Below, piece after piece: positions 1 through 6,354 of a DNA stretch of 12,872 bases. The stretch covers positions 1 through 12,872 of the forward strand of contig WQSU01000034.1 of assembly GCA_009787675.1 (NCBI GenBank). The letters are read 5' to 3'. The DNA comes from Lentimicrobiaceae bacterium (GTDB taxonomy: Bacteria > Bacteroidota > Bacteroidia > Bacteroidales > WCHB1-69). Each line of letters starts with the position of its first letter. Positions within the stretch are counted from its first letter, which is position 1. The notes under the pieces were generated by a model. The model had not been told where the DNA came from. It did no database searches and saw nothing but the letters and a program-made list of their open reading frames with translations. The position numbers were made by a program, and so were the translations under genes.

Positions 1-1080
1 TATTTTTGTGTAATTATGGCAGGCGGAATCGGCGTGCGCTTCTGGCCCACAAGCAGAACAGAAACACCAAAACAATTTATTGATATTCTTGGTGACGGAC
101 GTACACTCATTCAAAAAACCTACGATAGATTTAAAAAAATTTGTCCCAAAGAAAATATTTATGTGGTTACCAACGCCATGTATAAAGAGTTGGTTAACAA
201 ACAACTTCCCGATATGGGCGATGACCAGATTGTGCTGGAACCGGCACGACGCAACACCGCCCCCTGTATTGCCTACGCAAATTACAAGATTAAAGCCAAA
301 AACCCCAATGCCGTTATCGTTGTGGCGCCCTCCGATCATATCATCCTTAAAGAAGATGTTTTTTTGGATGTGATTAACAACGGGCTACAAGCTGTAGAAC
401 AAAATAATTGGCTGCTCACCATTGGCATTCGTCCCTCCTACCCCAATACGGGATATGGTTATATTCAATATAATGAGGATAAGGTCTATGAAAAAAACGG
501 TGCAATCTATGAAGTCAAAACGTTTACAGAAAAGCCCGAATTAGAAATGGCACAGCAATTTATCGACAGCGGTGATTTTCTTTGGAATGCCGGCATTTTC
601 ATGTGGTCGTTAAAAACCGTTGAGGATGCTTTCAAAAAGTTTCTGCCGGAAGTAGATTCTTTGTTTATGCAAGGCGACGGACTTTACAATACCCCCAACG
701 AACCTGCATTCATTCAAAAGATTTATGAAATGTGCCGAAATATTTCGGTGGACTACGGCATCATGGAAAAAGCGCAGAATGTACATGTTTACGCTGCCGA
801 ATTTGGCTGGTCGGACTTGGGAACTTGGGGCGCCCTCTACGACATTAACCCCAAAGACGAAAACCAAAACTCTATCGTGGGACGACGTGTAAAAGCCTAC
901 GACACAAAAGGATGTATTGTAAACGTAAAACCCTACAAGGTTACGGTTTTACAAGGTTTGGAAGATTATATTGTTGTTGATACAAATGATGTACTTCTGA
1001 TTTGCAAACGCTCTGAAGAACAACAAATAAGACAGTATGCAAACGATGTGAAGCTGGATTATGGGGAGGAGTATTGTTAA
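1..1080 (+). CDS. manC: Mannose-1-phosphate guanylyltransferase, 5' partial
   Basis: This cytoplasmic enzyme makes GDP-mannose from mannose-1-phosphate and GTP, a donor for surface glycans. The frame is open from base 1: codons 1-5 read YFCVI, directly followed by the nucleotidyltransferase signature MAGGIGVRFWP and then SRTETPKQF. Because this family usually has several residues before YCVIMAGG, the ATG at 16 is probably internal and the true start lies left of the window. Other visible family features are the PSDHII segment, GYGYIQY, FTEKPE and the late GWSDLGTWGAL block. The C-terminus, ending IRQYANDVKLDYGEEYC, looks complete. About 359 residues are visible, close to the usual length of the short monofunctional form, which lacks the C-terminal phosphomannose isomerase domain. 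No left-hand neighbour can be seen. The family assignment is strong; the symbol could equally be manC or another GMP name. Confidence 0.93.
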   Translation, partial: YFCVIMAGGIGVRFWPTSRTETPKQFIDILGDGRTLIQKTYDRFKKICPKENIYVVTNAMYKELVNKQLPDMGDDQIVLEPARRNTAPCIAYANYKIKAKNPNAVIVVAPSDHIILKEDVFLDVINNGLQAVEQNNWLLTIGIRPSYPNTGYGYIQYNEDKVYEKNGAIYEVKTFTEKPELEMAQQFIDSGDFLWNAGIFMWSLKTVEDAFKKFLPEVDSLFMQGDGLYNTPNEPAFIQKIYEMCRNISVDYGIMEKAQNVHVYAAEFGWSDLGTWGALYDINPKDENQNSIVGRRVKAYDTKGCIVNVKPYKVTVLQGLEDYIVVDTNDVLLICKRSEEQQIRQYANDVKLDYGEEYC

Positions 1081-1115
1081 CGGTTTGTGGATTTATGCGT
1101 TGCAGTTTTTCTTCT

Positions 1116-1568
1116 CTAATGATTTTCAACTTGCAAAAAGTCATTGAACGGAGCGCACACATCTTTTGTTCCATAAGTAACCAAAACAGGAATTTTAAGT
1201 TTTTCCAAATATTTTATCATTGGATAGGAAAATTCATAAGTGGCTCTATCTGTATCGCTTTCCATTGTTCTGTCTTTTCCAATAATACTCATAATTCTTC
1301 CAAAAGGATTTCCCCCTGAATAAATAAGATGTGCTATTTTTTTGCAATCCGCAGCCATTTTTGCAGCAACGCTACTCCCTTCCGAATGTCCGACAACAAC
1401 AAGTTCTGTCGAAGAAACCCATTTCTGTTTTTGTAAATATTTAATAATTTCAATGTTTCGCTGCGAATAATAACTTAGTAAATTTCTGTCCGAATATTCT
1501 TTGGGATATTTTCCCGTGCTGTCAGTATAAGTTGGAATACCTTGTGAAAGAGTAATTTCTTCTGCCAT
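1116..1568 (-). pseudogene. Alpha/beta-hydrolase remnant, truncated at both ends
   Basis: About 150 codons resemble the middle of a Bacteroidota alpha/beta-hydrolase. The nucleophile elbow is VVVGHSEGS (Ser62 counted from the ATG at 1568), followed by LIYSGGNPFGRIMSII and then VLVTYGTKD, where Asp136 fits the acid of the triad. The N-terminal strands expected before the elbow are missing, and the reading frame begins just after the toxin stop codon. The frame ends at 1116 (FNDFLQVENH), before any catalytic His. In the next frame over the same bases read IIREEKLQ, which looks like the continuation of the family after FLQVE, so a frameshift near 1130 is likely. From memory of relatives, there may also be an internal deletion between MESDTDR and ATYEFS. 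No promoter or convincing ribosome binding site precedes it. I infer a dead fragment; a small functional protein is less likely. Confidence 0.62.
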
Positions 1569-1602
1569 TAGATACTTTTTATTAATATGCTTTTTACCTC
1601 CC

Positions 1603-1905
1603 TCACGTCGTTCTCTTAAGTTTAATAGGATTTTGCCGACAATCAAAAATCTGAACGATGAAAACAAATTCATCTTTAACAAAATACACAATTTTGTAGT
1701 TTCCTACTACAAGCGACCGATAATCCTCTGAACAGCCAAAAAGTATTTGTTCTATTGGAGCAACACTCGGCTGTGTTTTCAGTATTTCAACAGCATCTAA
1801 AATTTTGTTGTACAACTCAGCAGCGGCACGTGGACTTTTCGTCATATAATAATCATAGATTTTATCTAAATCGCCAGCGGCTTCAATGTACCATTTGATA
1901 ATCAT
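1603..1905 (-). CDS. RelE/ParE superfamily toxin of a type II TA pair
   Basis: This 100-residue protein has the size and pattern of a RelE/ParE-fold toxin. The N-terminal half is helical (AAGDLDKIYDYYMTKSPRAA, then AAELYNKILDAVEILK). The C-terminal beta part contains the family-typical run YRSLVVGNYKIVYFV followed by VQIFDCRQNP, where the RQNP motif is characteristic of ParE-like members. Members either cleave ribosome-associated mRNA or poison gyrase; sequence alone does not say which. The start at 1905 is fixed by an ATGA overlap with the antitoxin stop, so the two are probably translationally coupled. The hydrolase remnant begins immediately downstream. The toxin is full length with no visible disruption, so it may still be active. 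Confidence 0.85.
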   Translation of the reverse strand: MIIKWYIEAAGDLDKIYDYYMTKSPRAAAELYNKILDAVEILKTQPSVAPIEQILFGCSEDYRSLVVGNYKIVYFVKDEFVFIVQIFDCRQNPIKLKRTT

Positions 1906-2123
1906 ACGACAACTTTTCTTTTAACTTGGTCGTGTTCAATGAGTTTCATTTTTCCGTCATAAAAATCTTGTGTGCGTTGCATAACGCTTACACGCAATTC
2001 TTCCGCTGTGCATATACATGGCTCAGAGTTGTACAGACGTTCAATTTCTGTAACCCTTCTTGTATCAGTGTCATTCATTATGGCACGAATAACATTATAT
2101 TTTTTCTTTTCCAATACTGTCAT
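1902..2123 (-). CDS. Cognate antitoxin, small helical protein
   Basis: This 73-residue protein lies directly upstream of the toxin and overlaps it by 4 bases (ATGA), the usual antitoxin-first order of type II TA operons. I do not recognise a named DNA-binding domain. The C-terminal half has the pattern EELRVSVMQRTQDFYDGK followed by LIEHDQVKRK, similar in outline to the toxin-neutralising tail of many Bacteroidota antitoxins (a Glu/Ser/Asp/Gly-Lys spacing, then His-Asp/Glu-x-Val). The N-terminal part (EKKKYNVIRAIMNDTDTRRVTEIERLYN) looks like one or two amphipathic helices. A candidate -7 box sits at 2143-2150. Its role as antitoxin is inferred mainly from position and size. Confidence 0.72.
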   Translation of the reverse strand: MTVLEKKKYNVIRAIMNDTDTRRVTEIERLYNSEPCICTAEELRVSVMQRTQDFYDGKMKLIEHDQVKRKVVV

Positions 2124-2142
2124 CTCAAAAATGATTAGGGCA

Positions 2143-2150
2143 CAAAAATA
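2143..2150 (-). promoter_or_regulatory. Candidate -7 promoter box for the TA operon
   Basis: Read on the minus strand these bases are TATTTTTG, an exact match to the Bacteroidetes -7 consensus TAnnTTTG. The box ends 19 nt before the antitoxin ATG. A TTTG lies upstream at 2168-2165 on the same strand, but the spacer is only 14 nt, shorter than is usual for a -33 element. The octamer also occurs by chance inside coding sequence in this AT-rich window, so this is a candidate only. Confidence 0.38.
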
Positions 2151-2239
2151 ATATATTTCTAAAGCAAAATAGAAAATAAAATAATTAAGATAAAATTTTC
2201 AAAAACTGTCATTTCAGGATGCTTATTTCATAACGACAC

Positions 2240-2379
2240 TGTCCTGCCATAGCCACTAACGGGCATATTGGCGCCATGTCGGCTTTACTTCGCGTGGAAA
2301 AGAATTTTGCTATTTTCGCACGCTGTTGGCTTACGTTGAAAATGTGTAGAAAGCCGCCACCGCGCCAAGCTCCAGGACA
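2240..2379. repeat. 140-bp nested imperfect palindrome (attC-like or extragenic element)
   Basis: This element fills most of the non-coding stretch from 2124 to 2450. Successive inverted pairs nest inside one another. TGTCCTG (2240-2246) pairs with CAGGACA (2373-2379). TTGGCGC (2268-2274) pairs with GCGCCAA (2362-2368), and CGGCTTT (2280-2286) with AAAGCCG (2350-2356). GCGTG (2292-2296) pairs with CACGC (2319-2323), and GAAAA (2297-2301) with TTTTC (2313-2317). The segments 2268-2286 and 2350-2368 are the same length and match at 16 of 19 positions. Two single-sided extrusions remain: 2247-2267, which contains GCCACTAAC, and 2324-2349, which contains GTTGGC. No credible gene lies in it. It could be a mobile extragenic palindrome, an integron attC-like recombination site that works as folded single strand, or a structured RNA. 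I could not match it to a named family. The rest of the gap is plain AT-rich sequence. Confidence 0.6.
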
Positions 2380-2450
2380 ATCTGAACAATGAATCCGTTT
2401 GTTTCATAGTTACTAACAATATATCGGTATTTTTAAAAACAATAAATCGT

Positions 2451-3248
2451 ATGAATAAATGCATGAAATATAAGTTATTATTACTTTCGATAAGTATATT
2501 TTTACTGATTTCAGAAAGCAAGTCTCAAATCGTGGCTCCTAATTGTTTGCACTATCCTTACAATACGCAAGTTGGTATAAATTTGAATATCAATATGCTA
2601 AACAAAATGAGGATACAACAGAATTATTATACACGGTCTTCGCCATCTGAGTATCTTCGCTCGTATCCAAGTTTAGGCGCTGATTTGGGAGTGTATTTAT
2701 ACCAACGAATTTACAAATGGTTTGGTATTCAAATAGGTGCAGAATACAGTGCGCTTACTCTAATTTATGGCAATACTGCAAAATTTGATGCGGAGCATTA
2801 TGTAACCATGGGTTATTATGGTTTTGGAGCATTTACTTTTCCGATTCTTTTTAATTGCTCTTATTATTTCAATGAAAAACATGGATTGGATATCTCTTTG
2901 GGAGGTGCGCCGTTGCTACTTTTTTTGGGAGATGCAGGACAAAGTGTTACTGACGGTAGCAGTATGAAAGGTATTCGTCACAAAACTAGATTAAAGAATA
3001 ATAACCGTTACAATTTTAGTTTATGCGGAAAAATAGGATATAATTTTTTATTCAAAAATAAAAATACATTGGGAGTGGCTATTGTGGGAAGTTATGCTGC
3101 CGAGCCTTATGCTAATGGTAATTACCATGTTGATATCAATGACATTGAGGTAGAAAAGGGTTATTTGTTTCTTCATAATACTTTTATCGGATTACAGTTT
3201 TCGTATGGATTTACAATGAAAAAATTATTGTGTAAAGCTGATAAATAA
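2451..3248 (+). CDS. Predicted outer-membrane beta-barrel protein, function unknown
   Basis: I do not recognise a named family for this 265-residue protein. The first 25 residues look like a Sec signal peptide: basic MNKCMKYK, a hydrophobic LLLLSISIFLLI core, then SESKS with likely cleavage before Gln26. The mature part is rich in Tyr, Phe, Gly and Asn with alternating polar and hydrophobic runs, for example GADLGVYLYQRIYKWFGIQIGAEYS, GYYGFGAFTFPILFNCSYYF and LGVAIVGSYAAEPY. Near the end TFIGLQFSYGF resembles a final barrel strand, but a 10-residue basic tail (MKKLLCKADK) follows it, which is atypical because barrel proteins usually end on an aromatic residue. There is no lipobox and no evident type IX sorting domain. 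The start could also be Met5 (2463); neither has a Shine-Dalgarno. Endonuclease III starts 4 nt downstream, so the two are probably co-transcribed without an obvious functional link. Confidence 0.62.
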   Translation: MNKCMKYKLLLLSISIFLLISESKSQIVAPNCLHYPYNTQVGINLNINMLNKMRIQQNYYTRSSPSEYLRSYPSLGADLGVYLYQRIYKWFGIQIGAEYSALTLIYGNTAKFDAEHYVTMGYYGFGAFTFPILFNCSYYFNEKHGLDISLGGAPLLLFLGDAGQSVTDGSSMKGIRHKTRLKNNNRYNFSLCGKIGYNFLFKNKNTLGVAIVGSYAAEPYANGNYHVDINDIEVEKGYLFLHNTFIGLQFSYGFTMKKLLCKADK

Positions 3249-3252
3249 GAAT

Positions 3253-3885
3253 ATGACATTACCCGCTAAATACAAATTCCTTATAGATTATTTCTCCAAA
3301 AATAACCCTGATGCCGCATCGGAATTGCATTTTTTAAATGCCTACCAATTGGCGCTGGCGGTGGTGCTTTCGGCGCAATGCACCGACAAGCGCGTGAATA
3401 TGGTAACGCCCGCTCTGTTTGCAAAATATCCTACTCCTTATGAGTTGGCAGGTGCTTCGTATGAAGAAGTTTACGAATACATCAAGTCTGTTTCTTATCC
3501 TAATAATAAAACAAAACATCTGCTTGGGCTGGCGCAAAAATTAGTTGCTGATTTCAATGGGACTGTTCCGGATAATATGGAAGCATTAACCACACTACCC
3601 GGAGTGGGTAGAAAAACTGCCAACGTTATTTTGTCCGTCATTTTCAACCAGCCGGCAATGGCGGTGGATACGCACGTGTTTCGCGTAGCCAACCGCTTGG
3701 GAATTGTGAAAGAGGCAACCACTCCGTTGGAAGTGGAGAAACAGTTGGTGCAACATTTCCCTGAGCAGGCGCTGACGCGCGCCCACCACTGGCTCATCTT
3801 ACACGGGCGCTACGTTTGTTTGGCGCGCGCCCCCAAGTGTGCGGAATGCGGTATTGCAAGCGTGTGTGAATGGGTGCAAGCGTAG
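3253..3885 (+). CDS. nth: Endonuclease III (DNA glycosylase/AP lyase)
   Basis: This base-excision repair enzyme removes oxidised pyrimidines from DNA and nicks the abasic site. The helix-hairpin-helix motif LPGVGRKTANV contains the catalytic Lys121, and AVDTHVFRVANRLG contains the catalytic Asp139; these match Lys120 and Asp138 of E. coli Nth. The C-terminus holds the [4Fe-4S] ligands Cys189, Cys196, Cys199 and Cys205 with the family spacing C-x6-C-x2-C-x5-C. The length of 210 residues is normal, and having the catalytic Lys together with the absence of a MutT-like C-terminal domain separates it from MutY. The ATG lies 4 nt after the barrel-protein stop. A 42-nt gap with no clear terminator separates it from gldD. 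Confidence 0.96.
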   Translation: MTLPAKYKFLIDYFSKNNPDAASELHFLNAYQLALAVVLSAQCTDKRVNMVTPALFAKYPTPYELAGASYEEVYEYIKSVSYPNNKTKHLLGLAQKLVADFNGTVPDNMEALTTLPGVGRKTANVILSVIFNQPAMAVDTHVFRVANRLGIVKEATTPLEVEKQLVQHFPEQALTRAHHWLILHGRYVCLARAPKCAECGIASVCEWVQA

Positions 3886-3927
3886 CAATAACACATTTAA
3901 TAAACTTATGTTTTTAAACTAATCATT

Positions 3928-4521
3928 ATGAAATCGCTTTTTCCCATTTTTACCCTCATCCTGTCTATTTTTTTTACTGCCTGCGTTAAAAAACAGGAAG
4001 TTCCGATTCCCAAACCGAAAGGGTATTTTCGTTTGGTAACGCCAGAACCGCTTTATCAACATTGGGACAGCGTTTTGCCTTTCACTTTCGATTATTCTAA
4101 ACATGCTACATTACTTTTTCAGAAAAAAGAGGATAATGTTTTTTGGATTGATATACAATATCCTTCTATAGCAGCGGTTTTTAAGATGACTTGTTTCCAA
4201 GTAAATGATAATTTGCACAATTTTATGTGGAATGAGGAGGAACAGGTGATGTTTCATGTGGAAAGGAGAATGACCGATGATATTCAGTTTTCAACGATCA
4301 ATGACGCACGGGCGCGTGTGTTTGGCAGGCTGTACGAATTGGAAGGGAAACATGTGGCAACCCCATTCAAATTTTGGCTCACCGACAGCGCACACTATTT
4401 TGTAAAAGGTTCCCTGTTCTTCGATTTTACACCCAATAATGATTCTTTAGCACCCATTATTGATTATCTAAAAAAAGACGCTCTTTTTATGATTGAAAGC
4501 TGGCAATGGAGGGAAAAATGA
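3928..4521 (+). CDS. gldD: Gliding-motility lipoprotein GldD
   Basis: GldD is an envelope lipoprotein needed for Bacteroidota gliding motility and associated with the type IX secretion/motility machinery; its exact biochemical role is not settled. The N-terminus is a lipoprotein signal peptide with lipobox FTAC and acylated Cys19. Family landmarks follow: PKPKGYFRL, the central WIDIQYP segment, HVATPFKFWLTDS, FVKGSLFFDF and the C-terminal DSLAPIIDYLKKDALFMIESWQW. The length of 197 residues is normal. In Flavobacterium johnsoniae gldD is described next to gldE; here endonuclease III is on the left and no gldE is seen. Its stop codon overlaps the next gene's ATG as ATGA, so the downstream LtaS-like protein is probably made from the same transcript by coupled translation. 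Confidence 0.9.
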   Translation: MKSLFPIFTLILSIFFTACVKKQEVPIPKPKGYFRLVTPEPLYQHWDSVLPFTFDYSKHATLLFQKKEDNVFWIDIQYPSIAAVFKMTCFQVNDNLHNFMWNEEEQVMFHVERRMTDDIQFSTINDARARVFGRLYELEGKHVATPFKFWLTDSAHYFVKGSLFFDFTPNNDSLAPIIDYLKKDALFMIESWQWREK

Positions 4522-6350
4522 GAAATTGTATCCGATTATTGTTTTTTTTGATTAAATATTTGGCATTTTGGATTGCCTTTTTCTTCTTTTTTAGAACCTT
4601 TTTTCTTCTTTATAACTATGATTTCAGCTCAGAACTAACTTTTTTTGAAATTCTACAAACTTTTTGGCATGGTTTTGCCATGGACCTGTCTACCGCGGTT
4701 TATTTAAGCTTTTTTCCTTTGTTCATAGTTCTCTTTTCTCCTATTGTTCGTTTTCATATTTTATATACCGTTATTTTTGTCTATACTACTGTTGTTTTAG
4801 TCGTTATCTCTTTGTTAGGATTGTTAGACATAGGCTTGTACGCCGACTGGGGTACACGGCTCAGCACACAAATTATACCGGCATTGGAACATCCTGAAGG
4901 GATGTTGGCATGTGTTACCAATCTGCAACTTGTGGTTTTGCTTCTTATAGAAATAGGAATTGTTATTGGTTTTGTTTTTCTGTATAGTTTCTTTTTTAAA
5001 AAGCATAAAAAACAAGATAAACTTGAGTGGTGGAACGTTTTTGTTCTTTTAATCTATGGCGCCCTTTTAATTATTCCGATGCGCGGAGGGGTACAACTTA
5101 CGCCCTTAAACTTTAGCAGGGTTTTTTTCAGTTCTAAACTTTACGCCAACCATGTTGCCGTTAATCCCTACTGGGCTTTCTCTAAAAGATTGATTCATAA
5201 TGAATCGGAAGTAAAAAAAATTGCATTTATGGAACAACACCAATGTGATTCAATCATTCAAAATGCTATAAGTGAGCCACAAAAAACTATTCCCATTTTT
5301 ATAAAACCTAACAGTAAGAAACCTGTCAATGTAATTTTAATTGTTTTAGAATCATTTTCCAATAAAGTGATTGAACCTTTGGGGGGAGCTCCTGAGGTTG
5401 CACCACATTTTAATAAATTGGCGCAAGAGGGGATTTTGTTTAGTAATTTTTATGCTACAGGAAACAGATCTGATAAAGGAATAGCCGCATTGTTAGCCGC
5501 ATATCCGGCATTAGTTGGCTCTTATTCTATTTTGTATTTTCCAGAAAAAATAAAACATTTGGATTATTTGTCGCAATATTTTACAAAAAATGATTATAAA
5601 ACGCATTTTTATTATGCCGGCGAAGTCGATTTTTACAATACCAAAAGTTTGATTTTACAATCTAATTATGATGATATTGTTTCTGTCCACAATTTTCCTG
5701 CCTCGGAGAGACAACAAAAATGGGGTGTTCCCGATGCTCCCTTTTATAAAAAAGTGCTTGAGGATATGTCCCATTTTTCAACCCCTTTCTTTTTGGTAAC
5801 CTATAACATCAGTTCACACCCCCCTTACGATATCCCTGAGTTGAAGGAGAGAACGTACGAAAATGCCATCTCCTACAGCGATAAGTGCTTGGGAGGTTTT
5901 ATTGCACAACTGAAAACAACCACTCTTTGGGATAACACATTAATTATCATCACCTCAGACCACGGTACAAGGGCTTTTAAAAACAGTTCCATTTCGGATA
6001 TGATTACTTATCAAATCCCAATGTTGTGGACAGGTGGAGTTATTGATACTGCTTTTATAAATGAAAATATAGGTATGCAATCCGATTTAACGGCAACGTT
6101 AGTGCAGCAATTAGGCTGGAAATCGGCTCCCCATCCGTTTTCTAAAAACCTTTTCGGAAACCATTCTTATGCACTCTACTTTAACACCGATGGATACGGA
6201 TTTGTATCACCAGAATTGGCTTATCATTATGATATAGAAATAAATAAAATGGAGTTTTTTTATTCAAAAAATGAACTGAAAAAGGATTCTTTGTTGCGAT
6301 TTTCAAAAGCCTTTGTACAATTTCTTCATGCCGATTTTAGGAAACGATAG
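4518..6350 (+). CDS. LtaS-like membrane phosphotransferase/sulfatase-superfamily protein
   Basis: This inner-membrane protein of about 610 residues belongs to the alkaline-phosphatase superfamily branch that contains lipoteichoic acid synthase and phosphoethanolamine or phosphoglycerol transferases. The first 200 residues carry about five hydrophobic segments, and the C-terminal part is the catalytic domain, expected in the periplasm. Metal and active-site motifs are visible: VNVILIVLES with Glu278, the nucleophile loop TGNRSDKG with Ser318 where LtaS has Thr, SSHPPYD with His434, and TSDHGT with Asp481 and His482. I chose the start at 4518 over 4506 because it forms an ATGA overlap with gldD and has GGAGGG (4508-4513) four bases upstream, a rare Shine-Dalgarno here. 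Gram-negative Bacteroidota have no known lipoteichoic acid, so the substrate is open; a lipid or glycan head-group transfer is plausible. A candidate terminator lies at 6374-6394. Confidence 0.85.
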   Translation: MRNCIRLLFFLIKYLAFWIAFFFFFRTFFLLYNYDFSSELTFFEILQTFWHGFAMDLSTAVYLSFFPLFIVLFSPIVRFHILYTVIFVYTTVVLVVISLLGLLDIGLYADWGTRLSTQIIPALEHPEGMLACVTNLQLVVLLLIEIGIVIGFVFLYSFFFKKHKKQDKLEWWNVFVLLIYGALLIIPMRGGVQLTPLNFSRVFFSSKLYANHVAVNPYWAFSKRLIHNESEVKKIAFMEQHQCDSIIQNAISEPQKTIPIFIKPNSKKPVNVILIVLESFSNKVIEPLGGAPEVAPHFNKLAQEGILFSNFYATGNRSDKGIAALLAAYPALVGSYSILYFPEKIKHLDYLSQYFTKNDYKTHFYYAGEVDFYNTKSLILQSNYDDIVSVHNFPASERQQKWGVPDAPFYKKVLEDMSHFSTPFFLVTYNISSHPPYDIPELKERTYENAISYSDKCLGGFIAQLKTTTLWDNTLIIITSDHGTRAFKNSSISDMITYQIPMLWTGGVIDTAFINENIGMQSDLTATLVQQLGWKSAPHPFSKNLFGNHSYALYFNTDGYGFVSPELAYHYDIEINKMEFFYSKNELKKDSLLRFSKAFVQFLHADFRKR

Positions 6351-6354
6351 GATG

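Noticed and set aside
1..8. TATTTTTG at the left edge, like a -7 box before the ATG at 16
   Set aside because: The frame is open through it and reads YFCVI directly before MAGGIG, as in the coding N-terminus of guanylyltransferases. It is most likely codons, not a promoter.
941..1174. Minus-strand 77-codon frame at the manC end
   Set aside because: Most of it is antisense to manC. Only the short IIREEKLQ stretch is meaningful, as the shifted tail of the hydrolase remnant.
1569..1691. N-terminal 41 codons that extend the hydrolase frame to an ATG at 1691
   Set aside because: They overlap the toxin gene in another frame, have no hydrolase-like sequence, and are low-complexity.
2285..2521. 78-codon minus-strand frame
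   Set aside because: It crosses the nested palindrome and the start of the barrel-protein gene, and has no recognisable domain; treated as chance.
4506..4517. Earlier ATG for the LtaS-like gene
   Set aside because: The ATG at 4518 has the ATGA overlap and the well-placed GGAGGG; the earlier one has neither.
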